Positions 51,668 through 61,128 of a stretch of DNA of 61,141 bases are shown here, in pieces (the stretch's first letter is position 1; the number at the start of each line of letters is the position of its first letter). Below the pieces are notes generated by a model. That model made no database searches. It worked only from the letters and a program-made list of their open reading frames with translations, and was not told where the DNA came from. Position numbers and translations under genes: made by a program. Source of the stretch: JAMZMI01 sp047632435 (GTDB taxonomy: Bacteria; Bacteroidota; Bacteroidia; Cytophagales; Cyclobacteriaceae); assembly GCA_047632435.1 (NCBI GenBank), contig JBLICU010000010.1, positions 1-61,141 on the forward strand, in the 5' to 3' direction.

Positions 51668-51703
51668 AAAAGGCAATGGTGAACTTCACTATTGCCTTTT
51701 TTT
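51668..51703 (+). terminator. Intrinsic terminator after the alkene reductase gene
   Basis: AAAAGGCAATGGTGAA pairs with TTCACTATTGCCTTTT around a short loop, followed by TTT. It lies 20 bp after the stop and can also serve the convergent phosphoesterase gene. Confidence 0.85.
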
Positions 51704-51716
51704 ATAAATGCTTATC

Positions 51717-52721
51717 TCAATCCGCAGTGAAATACTTAGGAACCAGGCTTTTGATTTTATCCAAAGTCTCTTGGACTGACGATTCGCTCATGCCTCCAGC
51801 TGCATTGGCGTGTCCTCCACCATTGAAATGCTCGGAAGCCAGGACATTCACAGGATTTTCATCACCTTTTGATCGAAAGGAAATCTTCATTATTCCATCA
51901 CGCTCAGTAAATACAATGGCCGCTTTCATTCCTTTGATAGATAGCGCAAGATTAGCCAGGCCGTCGGTATCTCCTTTTTGATAGTTGTATTTCGATAGCT
52001 CTTCTTTTGACAAGTGAATAATCGCTACGTGATAGTCGTACAAAATCTCGAGTTTTTCACTCATCGCATATCCCTGAAGACGCAAGCGATTTTCTGCATT
52101 ATTATCGCTGAGCATTTCGTGCACAAGATGATGTTTTACTCCGCCAGCCAAAAGTTTGGCGAGTATCTCATGCGTACGAGGAGCCACAGACGAAAATCGA
52201 AAACTTCCGGTATCGGTAAGTATGCCTAAGTACAGCGGCGTACCTATTTTTTCATCGAGTAAGTCGATATGTCCGGATTGGTCGATGAGTTCCACGATCA
52301 ACTGGGCAGTAGAGGAAGCTGACGTGTCTGAGATGGCCAGGGTAGTAAAATCTTGTGGATCAAGGTGGTGATCGATCATGATCTTTTGACAAGTAGCTGA
52401 TTCCAGCAAGGCTTGCATGGCCGGACCCACACGATCGGTTCCATTATAGTCCAAGCAAAAAATCAAGTCGGCCTGATCAAAAGCAGCTGTCACCTTTTCT
52501 GCTTCATCACTCATCAAAATGATGGGAGAGGGGTCGAGAAAGAATAAAAATTTAGGAGCCGGATCTGGGAGACAAATAGTAGCCTTTTTTCCTAGCTTTT
52601 CTATGAAATGCAATAGACCAAGAGAGCTACCCACAGAATCGCCATCTGCAGATTTGTGTGCCGTGATGACAATATGAGATGCCTCTAATATTTCGTTTAC
52701 TATCTGTTGGTAGGTATTCAT
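51717..52721 (-). CDS. nrnA: DHH-family phosphoesterase (NrnA-like oligoribonuclease / pAp phosphatase)
   Basis: About 334 residues. DHH motifs: I 'AHKSADGDSVGSSLGL', II 'IFCLDYNGTDRVG', III 'KIMIDHHLDPQDF', IV 'LGILTDTGSFRFS'; C-terminal DHHA1 nucleic-acid motif 'FNGGGHANAAGG'. NrnA degrades short oligoribonucleotides and 3'-phosphoadenosine 5'-phosphate. I take the ATG at 52721 (MNTYQQIVNEILE), the usual start; the frame up to 52904 adds 61 residues without family counterpart. Confidence 0.93.
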   Translation of the reverse strand: MNTYQQIVNEILEASHIVITAHKSADGDSVGSSLGLLHFIEKLGKKATICLPDPAPKFLFFLDPSPIILMSDEAEKVTAAFDQADLIFCLDYNGTDRVGPAMQALLESATCQKIMIDHHLDPQDFTTLAISDTSASSTAQLIVELIDQSGHIDLLDEKIGTPLYLGILTDTGSFRFSSVAPRTHEILAKLLAGGVKHHLVHEMLSDNNAENRLRLQGYAMSEKLEILYDYHVAIIHLSKEELSKYNYQKGDTDGLANLALSIKGMKAAIVFTERDGIMKISFRSKGDENPVNVLASEHFNGGGHANAAGGMSESSVQETLDKIKSLVPKYFTAD

Positions 52722-53536
52722 GCTTGGCTTTAGATTGATAACTTCTATTGGATACTTTGATGGAAACTTGATAAGAGTCTGTGTAATGAATTTGGATAAG
52801 GGACGCGAAGTTAACCGCTTCATGAATCGATCGCTACATAAATGAGGCAATAATCTTATAGTGCAGCAAGACTTTAGAAGGTCTGCTATAAAGGAATTAA
52901 GCACTGTTGAACTCTTACAAACTAAGTCATAGTTTCGTCAGTCAAATCAAATTCAAAAAGCATTAAATATAAAATAGGAATCAATGTCGATTAGCCAAGC
53001 GTAATTTCTGCACAGTTTGGAATTACAAGATGTAGTCTTTTTAGTTTGATGCGATTCTCGCAAACTCTGATAATGACGTCAAAATTTCATGCATGCTTAT
53101 AAACGACATTGATTCGTAATTGGAAAGTGCCCTCATTTTAAGCAGGAGAGGTAGATCTATCATATTATATAAAGTCAATTTAATAATTGCACAAAAATTG
53201 GCTGTTTGCTTCTAATTATCAGGTAGTTACAAAATTTTCTCGTGTAAAAGGCTTCCGAGCGGGTAGCTATAGCCTCTATGTAATGTAAAAGTCAAACTTC
53301 TGCAGAGTGGTTGTTTGAGGTACTCTTTTTTCAACAATCATTTCTAGCAAGGCAATAAGAGATCGACACGTGTTCGCTGGAATACTTTAGCCTTGCGGCC
53401 TGGAACTGAAGAAGATTTAAATGTTCTCCATTTGAAAAAATAGTCGACTTATATTATTCTCTTCGCATAATAAAGAACCATCCTGAAATGAATATAGTTG
53501 GAAAATTTTATAGCGCTGTACACCTAGAATCTTGAC
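52722..53536. other. 815-bp intergenic region with no supported gene
   Basis: It is AT-rich. GCAAGGC (about 53349) and GCCTTGC (about 53391) form a widely spaced inverted repeat around a CACGTG palindrome, which might be a structured RNA or a regulator site, but no promoter or terminator accompanies it. Confidence 0.35.
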
Positions 53537-54244
53537 ATGAATAAAAGGAAAAGAAGGTACAGTATTCGTAAAATCCTCATAGCCATTGGACTATTGGTAT
53601 TGACTATATTTTTAATAGTTAAAGCGCTGACCTCAACGCCAAAAGGTAAAACCGAAGACAAGATTCCTGTTCCAGTGCTTACGAAAGAAGAAAACAGCGC
53701 ACTGCGCCGCTATATCAATGATCACCATCTTGATGTAGCCCTTGCAAAAGGACTAAAAGCACCAGTGAAATCAAAAGAGGAACATAAAGCTGACGCCAAA
53801 GTGTTTGGGAGCCGCTATAATCTTCAGGAAATAACCGACAACAAATTCTATGAAATACCCCATTTAACCAATTCATTGCCTTATTTGCAGCCACCAGCAA
53901 AAGAATTTTTAAACTTGCTAGGTAAAAACTTTTGCGACCGACTCGAAGAATTGGGAATGACAGAATATCGGTTTTCAGTTACATCGATTTTGCGGACCAT
54001 CGAAGATCAAAAATCGCTTCGCAAAAACAATGTAAACGCTACTCCAAATAATTCATCGCATTATTATGGACGAACTTTTGACATTTCCCAAACACGATTT
54101 TTCGAAAGAGGCAATAGTACACCTGTTTATTCCTATCGTCTGAGGAATTTGTTACTGCGTGAATTAATTAAGATGCAAGATGAAGGCAAATGTTATGTGT
54201 TGCTTGAAAGTCAAACAAAATGCATTCATGTTACTGTAAGGTGA
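53537..54244 (+). CDS. DUF5715-family (peptidase M15-like) protein
   Basis: 235 residues. One N-terminal membrane anchor (residues about 11-28) precedes a periplasmic domain of the M15/DD-carboxypeptidase-like fold: 'FSVTSILRTIEDQKSLRKNN', the metal-site-like 'SSHYYGRTFDIS' (His and Asp) and the final His in 'KCIHVTV'. These three correspond to the S-x-H-x-x-G-x-A-x-D ... H zinc ligands of M15 enzymes. It probably cuts peptidoglycan peptides or binds them; activity is not shown. Confidence 0.85.
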   Translation: MNKRKRRYSIRKILIAIGLLVLTIFLIVKALTSTPKGKTEDKIPVPVLTKEENSALRRYINDHHLDVALAKGLKAPVKSKEEHKADAKVFGSRYNLQEITDNKFYEIPHLTNSLPYLQPPAKEFLNLLGKNFCDRLEELGMTEYRFSVTSILRTIEDQKSLRKNNVNATPNNSSHYYGRTFDISQTRFFERGNSTPVYSYRLRNLLLRELIKMQDEGKCYVLLESQTKCIHVTVR

Positions 54245-54803
54245 TATTGTATTTGCTGGATTACTAAAGAACACGTGATTTAAAACGCCAGCACGCACAA
54301 CACCAAGTGTCAAATGGAGCTTCCATCTGGTCATCCTTCTACTGACCCAATTCAAACCATAAATAGCATACTTTGTAATCGGTTCGCCGCTGCGATAATG
54401 GCCTGTATTATCACTTAGCGTGCCGATAATATAGCTTTGACGCGGGCGGCTAACTTCGGGAGCGGGGATTAATAGTTTGCTTAGGTGAGTCGCGTAGACA
54501 AAGGCCTTTTTCGTCCTAAGAAGCGGTCACTTCAATTCTTGGGATATAAAAGAACTGTTCCATGAAGGCTCTTTTTACATCAGAGGCCTTTGCGCTGTTA
54601 TCAGCTGATTGCAAACCGAAGGTTCATGAACACCTTTTAAAATCAGCAAGAATGAGAATAAATGTGTACGGAATAGCCAAGCTTTTGCGTGAGTGATAGG
54701 AGCAAAGCACCACGAGCTGTGGATAGTCGGACCCAAAGGGGCACTCCATGAATTATGATTAATATTGAGTTAAATATTGAATTACTTTCTATATAATTAT
54801 TTT
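54245..54803. other. 559-bp intergenic region, partly GC-richer
   Basis: The segment 54380-54530 is richer in G and C than its surroundings, and 54680-54750 reads like a conserved non-coding stretch (GCGTGAGTGATAGGAGC, GGACCCAAAGGGGC) reminiscent of intergenic phrases repeated in other Bacteroidota genomes. No ORF, tRNA or terminator was seen. Confidence 0.35.
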
Positions 54804-55325
54804 ATGATTCGACTGGTTGCTTTAGTATTCCTTTCAATTTCTTCTTTAGTAGCAAGATCGAGCGAGCTAGATTCTTTAATAGCATTGCTGGACAATGAAA
54901 TCAAAAACAAATCGAGATACGAGCAGATTAAAAAGAACAGGATTGATGCAATTTTCTCATTTCTCAAAAAGCCAGGATTAGACACGTTAGAAAGGTTCAG
55001 GTACAACAAACTGCTAATCGCAGAATATGAAAAGTATAGCTTCGATTCAACGATTTTGTACATTGAGGGAAACCTAAAAATAGCTGGCGAACTAGGTCGG
55101 CAGGAGCTTATCAATGAATCTTTGGTATCACTTGGTGCCAATTTAAGCAGCGTAGGAAGGAGCAAGGAAGCTGTTGATGTTCTCACGAAGGTTGATACAA
55201 CGCTTCTCAATAAGGATCAACAAATCCGGTTCAACAATATCCAACGAAAACTTTTTGAAGACCTTTGTTATTATGCCTCCTCGGATAATTGTCCAAAACA
55301 TGGCTATGAAATGAGTAAAACATAG
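54804..55325 (+). pseudogene. Truncated DUF6377-family protein gene
   Basis: 174 residues: signal peptide (MIRLVALVFLSISSLVARS) followed by the N-terminal TPR-like part of DUF6377 proteins ('ELDSLIALLDNEIKNKSRYE', 'YNKLLIAEYEKYSFDSTILY', 'GNLKIAGELGRQELINESLV', 'LSSVGRSKEAVDVLTKV'). Full proteins are about 500-550 aa with more TPRs, a membrane segment and a C-terminal DNA-binding-like domain. Here the frame runs into a palindromic repeat (55295-55379) and stops. The remaining two thirds are not found downstream. A dead or reduced regulator. Confidence 0.7.
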
Positions 55326-55379
55326 CCATGAAAAGAACAAAACATGGTTATGAAATGGACAAAACATAGCCGTGTTTTG
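55295..55379. repeat. Four alternating palindromic units (CATGGCTATG / CATAGCCATG)
   Basis: CATGGCTATG (55299-55308), CATAGCCATG (55321-55330), CATGGTTATG (55343-55352) and CATAGCCGTG (55365-55374) are spaced exactly 22 bp apart and alternate in orientation. Neighbouring units can pair into two hairpins or one large cruciform. AAAA precedes each unit. The first unit is in the end of the truncated DUF6377 gene. Confidence 0.8.
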
Positions 55380-55728
55380 AGAGGCAGACCAAAATCGTTG
55401 TTTTTGAACTGTTTTAAAGGTTCACTGGACTAAAGGAACTTTTAAATTTATTATAGCACTTTTTGTTAAACCCGTAAATTTATTTTAGGACGATACACTT
55501 TATTTTTGGTGAAGTCTTCATGGTGGGTAGGGTTAAAGACTGTAATAATTTAATAATCAATCACTTGTAACACATGATGATTTTGGTCAGTCCAACCAAT
55601 ACCTATCATGTGATGCACTTACTTGTGTTTTGAAATGAATACTCTACCAGGGTAATTGACCATATATCTAAGTCGATTTTATATATTAGCCACTGACTGT
55701 TAGCGCTGATCCAATCTTGCTCTTTAAA
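55380..55728. other. 349-bp region upstream of the CotH protein gene, no gene seen
   Basis: AT-rich and without ORFs. It must contain the promoter of the CotH gene, but I cannot point to a clear box. No trace of the missing DUF6377 C-terminus was recognised. Confidence 0.4.
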
Positions 55729-58335
55729 ATGATGAATCGTACTAAATACTTATCTCTCCTTATATTTCTCTATGCCACGACTTGCCTGGCCCAAATCGAT
55801 CATTGGGAGAGTGTTGTGGTACCAGGTGAGAATTGGAAGTATCAGGTGTTCAATTCACAACCTGAAACCAGCTGGATCCAATCCGGATTTGATGATTCTG
55901 CCTGGCCTGCTGGCAATTCCGGAATTGGATATGGAGATGACGATGATGCAACAATCATTGCGCCGACACTGAGTCTTCATATGCGAAAGCAGTTCTATAT
56001 TTTCTCACCTGATGAAGTGGAGGGGGTGTTTTTGGATATGGATTTTGACGATGGATTTGTAGCCTATCTGAACGGCGTTGAAATAGCTCGATCCCTTGTT
56101 TCAGGAGAATTCCCGGGATATGATCAGCCAGCCGACGGTCTGCATGAAGCATTGCTTTACAATGGGGCTGACCCTGAACGATTCGAAGTAGACAAGAACC
56201 TGTTGAATCAGGGGAATAACATACTCGCCATAGAGGTTCATAATGATAACATAGGATCCTCAGATATGACTTCTATTCCTACCTTATCACTTGGGATCAA
56301 TACAACAAATTACAATTATACTCCCGTTCCGGATTGGTTTGACACGCCCGTGGTGACCCAGGAGGTTGTGCTGGAATCCTCGAACCTCCCTATCGTCCTG
56401 ATAAATACAGCAGGTGGACTGGGAATTCCCAATGAACCCAAGATTGTTGCAAAAATGACAATCATCGACAATGGATCCGGCCTACGGAATTTGGTGACGG
56501 ATGCGAGTAATCCCGCAAGCCTTGATTATGATGGAAATATCCAAATTGAAATTAGAGGTTCATCATCGGCATGTTGTTCGCCCAAAAAACAATATGCGCT
56601 TACTACGTATGATGCTCTGGGAGCAAAAGAAAATGTGAGTCTGTTTGGCTTACCCAAAGAAAACGATTGGATTCTCAATGCATTCGCCTTTGATCCATCC
56701 CTGATGAGGGATTACATCAGTTATCAGCTTTCGCTCAAAATGGGTCAATATGCATCTAGAGGCGTTTATTGCGAGGTGATATTGAATGGTGATTACCAGG
56801 GCGTATATGTCATGCAGGAGAAACTTAAAGCTGATGACAACCGGATAGATATTAATAAGATTGGTGAAACGGATAATACAGGGGACGCGCTCACTGGTGG
56901 ATACATCACCAAGTCGGATAAAACCGAGGGATCAGATGTAGCCGCATGGTATATGGATAATTATGCGGGATGGCAAACGGCTTTTGTACATGAACATCCG
57001 AAACCTGAAGCAGTGACTCCCCAACAAGATGAGTACATCCGAAACCAGTTTTTCAAGCTTGAGGCTGCTGCGGGCAATCACAATAATTCATTGATCAATG
57101 GTTATCCTTCCATTATTGATTTACCCTCATTCATTGACTTTATCATTATCAATGAACTTGCCTCCAACGCAGATGCCTATCAGTTTAGTACCTTCTTTCA
57201 TAAAGATCGAAATGCAAAACTGCGAGCAGGTCCTGTTTGGGATTTAAATCTGACATACGGTAACGACCTCTTTTTTTGGGGATTTGACAGGAGCCACACG
57301 GATCTTTGGCAATTTGATGATAATGAAAACGTTGGTGCCAAGTTCTGGAAGGATTTGTTTGATGATGCAACGTTCAAGTGTTATTTTAGAAAAAGGTGGA
57401 ATGAACTTAGCCAGCCTGGTCAGGCACTACATCCAGATCAAATCAATATTCTGATTGATGATGTAACCGCAAAGATCTCGGAAGCAACTGAGCGAGATTA
57501 TACACGTTGGGGAATTATAGGCGATCATGCCAGTCACATAGCAGCCATGAAACAATGGGTTGTTGAGCGCGTGAATTGGATTTCAGCCCAATTGGGAACT
57601 GATGCAGGGTGTACCGGTGATATCGTACCTGAACTGGTGCTCACAAAAATTCAATATCATCCGATGACAGCTGATGGAACAGGGGAGAAGGATCTGGAAT
57701 TCATCGAAATCACAAACATAGGTACCGAAACGGCGGATCTTACGGGCGTTTATTTTGGTGGAACAGGGTTGGTGTACCAATTTCCGTCAAACGCAAATCT
57801 GCCATCAGGAAGCAGTGTTTATCTGGCCAGCGAATCGTTGACTTTTACTGAAGCCTATGGATTTGCCCCGTATGATGAGTTCAATAGAAGCCTAAACAAT
57901 GGAGGTCAACGCATTGAATTACTCAATGGCTTTGGAAACCTGATTGACGAAGTGACTTATTCAGACGAAGCACCATGGCCAGTAGAAGCAGATGGAGAGG
58001 GCTATTTTCTGGAGCTAATCGATCCGAACGTAGATAACCAGGATCCGGCGAATTGGAAAGCTTCTCAGGTACCACAAATGGTTTTGGCATCTGGCACATT
58101 GACGCCTGTGATTAAGATGTATCCGAATCCCGCCATCGATTTTTTGACCCTAAGCGTTGAGAGCAGGATATTGTTGGTGAAAATTTGGGACATGAATGGC
58201 CGGATGCGAATGGAAACAAGGCCTGATAAATCCACGATTGTATTTGATGTTCATAACCTAGCTGACGGCCTTTATTTAGTTGAAATTCAGTCAGTTAACG
58301 GGCGTTATTTGCGCAAAATGATGATTGGTAAGTAA
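55729..58335 (+). CDS. Secreted CotH-kinase / lamin-tail protein with T9SS sorting domain
   Basis: About 868 residues. Signal peptide (LSLLIFLYATTCLAQ); an N-terminal carbohydrate-binding-like domain (about 25-190, 'DDGFVAYLNGVEIARSLV'); a CotH-kinase domain (about 270-620) with 'NDWILNAFAFDPSLMRDYIS', 'GVYVMQEKLKADDNRIDINK', 'ELASNADAYQFSTFF' and 'AGPVWDLNLTYGN'. A lamin-tail domain (about 640-770, 'LEFIEITNIGTETADLTGVY') and a C-terminal T9SS type A domain (about 790-868, 'KMYPNPAIDFLTLSV', 'WDMNGRM', 'LADGLYLVEIQS') follow. CotH domains are atypical protein kinases acting on secreted proteins. It is exported by the T9SS gliding machinery. ATG at 55732 is an alternative. Confidence 0.93.
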   Translation: MMNRTKYLSLLIFLYATTCLAQIDHWESVVVPGENWKYQVFNSQPETSWIQSGFDDSAWPAGNSGIGYGDDDDATIIAPTLSLHMRKQFYIFSPDEVEGVFLDMDFDDGFVAYLNGVEIARSLVSGEFPGYDQPADGLHEALLYNGADPERFEVDKNLLNQGNNILAIEVHNDNIGSSDMTSIPTLSLGINTTNYNYTPVPDWFDTPVVTQEVVLESSNLPIVLINTAGGLGIPNEPKIVAKMTIIDNGSGLRNLVTDASNPASLDYDGNIQIEIRGSSSACCSPKKQYALTTYDALGAKENVSLFGLPKENDWILNAFAFDPSLMRDYISYQLSLKMGQYASRGVYCEVILNGDYQGVYVMQEKLKADDNRIDINKIGETDNTGDALTGGYITKSDKTEGSDVAAWYMDNYAGWQTAFVHEHPKPEAVTPQQDEYIRNQFFKLEAAAGNHNNSLINGYPSIIDLPSFIDFIIINELASNADAYQFSTFFHKDRNAKLRAGPVWDLNLTYGNDLFFWGFDRSHTDLWQFDDNENVGAKFWKDLFDDATFKCYFRKRWNELSQPGQALHPDQINILIDDVTAKISEATERDYTRWGIIGDHASHIAAMKQWVVERVNWISAQLGTDAGCTGDIVPELVLTKIQYHPMTADGTGEKDLEFIEITNIGTETADLTGVYFGGTGLVYQFPSNANLPSGSSVYLASESLTFTEAYGFAPYDEFNRSLNNGGQRIELLNGFGNLIDEVTYSDEAPWPVEADGEGYFLELIDPNVDNQDPANWKASQVPQMVLASGTLTPVIKMYPNPAIDFLTLSVESRILLVKIWDMNGRMRMETRPDKSTIVFDVHNLADGLYLVEIQSVNGRYLRKMMIGK

Positions 58336-58403
58336 ATTGATCAGGGATTCCTAATGAAACTTAGGATCGTCATATGACAGTCCAGTGACGCACGACAAAC
58401 GTA

Positions 58404-59654
58404 TTATTCGGATTTAGAATTCTTCAAAACCCGCTTCACCAAAGGCCCGATGGTTAATCCCTGTACGATAATAGAGAATACAACAATCACGTAGGTGACA
58501 GTAAGGAAGAGCTCACGCTCCATCTGAGGCTCTAGGGATAATGCCAAAGCAATGGAAATTCCACCTCTGATACCTCCCCAGGTCATGATCAGGTTTGTTT
58601 TGGGGATGAAGTTTAGTTTTGATTTAAAAATGGCTACTGGGCCTGATAATGCAATGTATCTAGCCAAAAGCGCTAGTGGTATCGCCATCAAGCCAAATAA
58701 GAGGTATTTTCCATTCATCGAAACAACCAATAATTCAAGCCCTATTAACACAAAAAGAATGGCATTGAGAAGGACATCAAGTAATTCCCAAAATTTGTCT
58801 ACATAGATATGCGTATTTTCGGACCAGGCAATCATTGGGCCTTTGTTTCCAAGAAAAATCCCAGCCACCACTACAGCGAGCGGCCCGGATACATGTAAGT
58901 AATGTGCTAAAGCAGAAATACCCATGACCAGGGCCAAGGTAATGATGACCTCCGTTTCATAATTATCAATGACCTTCATCAATCGAAACGCAATCCAACC
59001 TGCTAGTAAACCAAGCATAATTCCTCCGGCAACTTCCACCACGAACAACAAACCGACATCACTAAAACTCATAACATCCAAACCTTGTTGTGCGATTTTA
59101 AAAAGAACGATGAAAACCACCACACCCACACCATCATTAAAAAGCGACTCACCCACAATTTTGGTCTCGAGCCTTTTTGGAGCGTTGGCTTCTTTCAAAA
59201 TGCCTAACACCGCAATGGGATCCGTGGGGGAGATCAGTGCTCCAAAAAGCAAGCAGTAGACGTAGCTGATCGGGTAGTTAAAAGCCATGAAGAGGTAATA
59301 CATCATGGTGCCAATCAGAAAAGTAGAGAGCACAATGCCTATAGTTGCAAATAATGCGATAGGGCCTTTTTGCTTTTTGAGTGCATCAAGTTTGGTGTGT
59401 AATGCCCCGGCAAAAAGAAGGAAACTCAGCATGATATCGAGCAATGCCGTTTCAAAATCGACCGATTGGATCAGTAGCGTGGCTTCTTCTATGATGTAAT
59501 GATTAAAATGACCAAGAATGTTGATCCCGACTGTAAAAACAATCGCAATGATCATCAAACCAATGGTAAAAGGAAGTTTCAGGTATCTGGTATTAATAAA
59601 TGAGAAAATCGCGGAAAGGATAATCAGAAAGGTGATAATATTGAATATGCTCAT
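58404..59654 (-). CDS. CPA1-family Na+/H+ antiporter
   Basis: About 416 residues with 12 or so membrane segments: 'LMIIAIVFTVGINILGHF', 'LSFLLFAGALHTKLDALK', the ion-site segment 'ALISPTDPIAVLGILKEANA', 'ESLFNDGVGVVVFIVLF' and 'GPLAVVVAGIFLGN', 'TWGGIRGGISIALALSL'. The ND (Asn-Asp) pair marks electroneutral CPA1 antiporters. The ATG at 59654 gives the usual start at the first membrane helix. Confidence 0.93.
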   Translation of the reverse strand: MSIFNIITFLIILSAIFSFINTRYLKLPFTIGLMIIAIVFTVGINILGHFNHYIIEEATLLIQSVDFETALLDIMLSFLLFAGALHTKLDALKKQKGPIALFATIGIVLSTFLIGTMMYYLFMAFNYPISYVYCLLFGALISPTDPIAVLGILKEANAPKRLETKIVGESLFNDGVGVVVFIVLFKIAQQGLDVMSFSDVGLLFVVEVAGGIMLGLLAGWIAFRLMKVIDNYETEVIITLALVMGISALAHYLHVSGPLAVVVAGIFLGNKGPMIAWSENTHIYVDKFWELLDVLLNAILFVLIGLELLVVSMNGKYLLFGLMAIPLALLARYIALSGPVAIFKSKLNFIPKTNLIMTWGGIRGGISIALALSLEPQMERELFLTVTYVIVVFSIIVQGLTIGPLVKRVLKNSKSE

Positions 59655-59962
59655 GGGTTTCTTTAGGAAGTTTAGGTCTGCTGAAAGCGTCAAGTTCCGA
59701 TATAAAAAAGAAACTTAATTCAGCATGATTATTCTTTATGCTGTTAGCCATTCGCCTAATATTTAATGAAATTTTAGAATGAGCTGAAATTCAAGTACAC
59801 GATGTTTAGATCAATCCATGCATTTCATAGTCAATGGCTAATAGTCAAAAGTACTTCAGATTAGAATAACGCACACTTTTTTAGTCTCTAATCGTTTGGA
59901 GTAAATCCTTAGTTATGGAAAACTGAGAAAGTAGAAGGATTTTAGGGAATCAATTGCTGGCC
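59655..59962. other. 308-bp intergenic region, no gene seen
   Basis: It lies upstream of the antiporter gene and at the 3' end of the hemolysin III remnant. AT-rich, with no recognisable ORF, RNA or terminator. Confidence 0.4.
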
Positions 59963-60343
59963 TTAAGACCCAACAAAGTTTCGACTTTGCATATCTACCA
60001 TTTTAATTGCCCGAATTAAGAAAAACCAATGACAAGCCACTCCGATTAAAACGGCAAAATGAAATATTTCATGAGCACTTAAAACACCCGGAATTAATAC
60101 AGGAAGCTGTGTCAAATCAATAATTGCTCTCAAAATATAGATAATGCCGCCATAAACTAGGTATTTGATCGACAGAGGTTTCTTTAGTTTCCAAATGCCG
60201 ATGATTGACATTATCCCAAGCCATCCATATACAATGAATATGGCATGAGACATGAAGTCCGTAACTACATCAAAAAAAAATGAAATAAAAGTAATGCCAA
60301 GGGTAGCTATAACCGAAACTAAAATCACGAAACCCCATTTCAT
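59963..60343 (-). pseudogene. Hemolysin III homologue lacking its N-terminal half
   Basis: 126 residues with four membrane segments corresponding only to the C-terminal part of the HlyIII/PAQR family: 'IFIVYGWLGIMSIIGIWKL', 'YLVYGGIIYILRAIID' and the conserved 'AHEIFHFAVLIGVACHWFFL' (the family H...H...H). A full protein is about 200-215 aa with seven segments and an N-terminal 'S...H.S' site, both missing. The ATG lies eleven bases from the left end of the IS200-like element (60354), and the missing part is not found beyond it (60897-61141), so insertion with deletion probably removed it. Confidence 0.65.
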
Positions 60344-60353
60344 TAATCTAAGG

Positions 60354-60896
60354 AATTCCCCGATGCTTGCATCGGGTGTTGCGTTTTGAGAGTTTTTATC
60401 TTTGGATTATGGGTGATGATCATATTCTGAAGAGTCATAATAAAAGTCTCTTGCTCTACCATTTTGTATGTCCGGTAAAGTATCGTCGGGCTGTTTTTAG
60501 TAAAGAAGTTGAGGTGACGTTGAACGCGACTTGTAAAGAGATTTCTGAGCGTTATGAGATTAATTTTGTGGAGATAGGTTCTGATGAAGATGATATTCAT
60601 TTTCTTATTCAGAGTGTTCCAAACTACTCTCCAAAGAAGGTAATTCAAACTATAAAAAGCATAACAGCTATCAGGGTTTTCAAAATGCCTGAAGTTAAGA
60701 AGAAGCTTTAGAAAGGTAAGTTTTGGACGATTGGTTATTATGGCAATTCTGTAGGATAATATGGGAATGCAGAAGTGATCAAGTTATATATTCAAAATCA
60801 AGGGAAAGACTACAAGCAAATTCATCGAGGGCAATTAGATCTGTTCTAGTGTGACTGGCGCTGATACTCCGTCAGCTTGCTGTGGGGTTCTTCATT
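60354..60896 (+). mobile_element. IS200/IS605-like (RAYT-type) insertion, defective
   Basis: About 543 bp bounded by the hairpin ends AATTCCCCGATGC-TT-GCATCG and GTCAGC-TT-GCTGTGGGG-TTCTTCATT, with a single tyrosine-transposase gene and no accessory gene. Ends with subterminal hairpins and no inverted terminal repeats are typical of IS200-type elements. The same ends occur as the miniature element at 156-229. Confidence 0.8.
60409..60849 (+). pseudogene. Y1 (HUH) transposase, inactivated
   Basis: Reads as an IS200-family TnpA in one frame: 'HFVCPVKYRR', 'ISERYEINFVEIGSDEDDIH', 'FLIQSVPNYSPKKVIQTIKS', 'VKKKL', stop, 'KGKFWTIGYYGNSVG', stop, 'YGNAEVIKLYIQNQGKDYKQ', end at TAG 60849. Two in-frame stops (TAG at 60709, TAA about 60766) break it. 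The HUH metal site normally reads H-x-H ('DHVHF'); here it is D-I-H (GAT for CAT), so one metal ligand is lost. The catalytic Tyr region ('KLYIQNQG') remains. The element can therefore only move in trans. Confidence 0.85.
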
Positions 60897-61094
60897 CCCA
60901 TGGATCTTCTGAAAGGATAACTATGGTAATTTAATCACTTTCAGATTCATAAATGAATGGTGATTCGTTTTGAGCTACACTAGTCACCATAAAATCCTTG
61001 CCGATTCATAGTATTGTTCCATACGAGGTACTGTGTACAAATCCAAAAATTCTTAATGATTTTAGGAGATTTATTTACTTAAATCATCCTGTTA

Positions 61095-61128
61095 GGCAGA
61101 GGTTAAGGCTTCTGCCGATTTTTTTTTA
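61095..61128 (+). terminator. Hairpin with T-tract near the right window edge
   Basis: GGCAGAGG (61095-61102) pairs with CTTCTGCC (61109-61116) with one G-T pair and a six-base loop, followed by GA and nine Ts. No ORF precedes it on the plus strand between 60897 and 61094, so the transcript it ends is unknown. Confidence 0.6.

Noticed and set aside
54380..54530. Integron attC site or mobile-element end
   Set aside because: The composition is unusual, but no attC core sites or matching inverted ends could be found.
60343..60648. 101-codon minus-strand ORF over the transposase
   Set aside because: It is antisense to the conserved Y1 transposase reading and has no similarity of its own.
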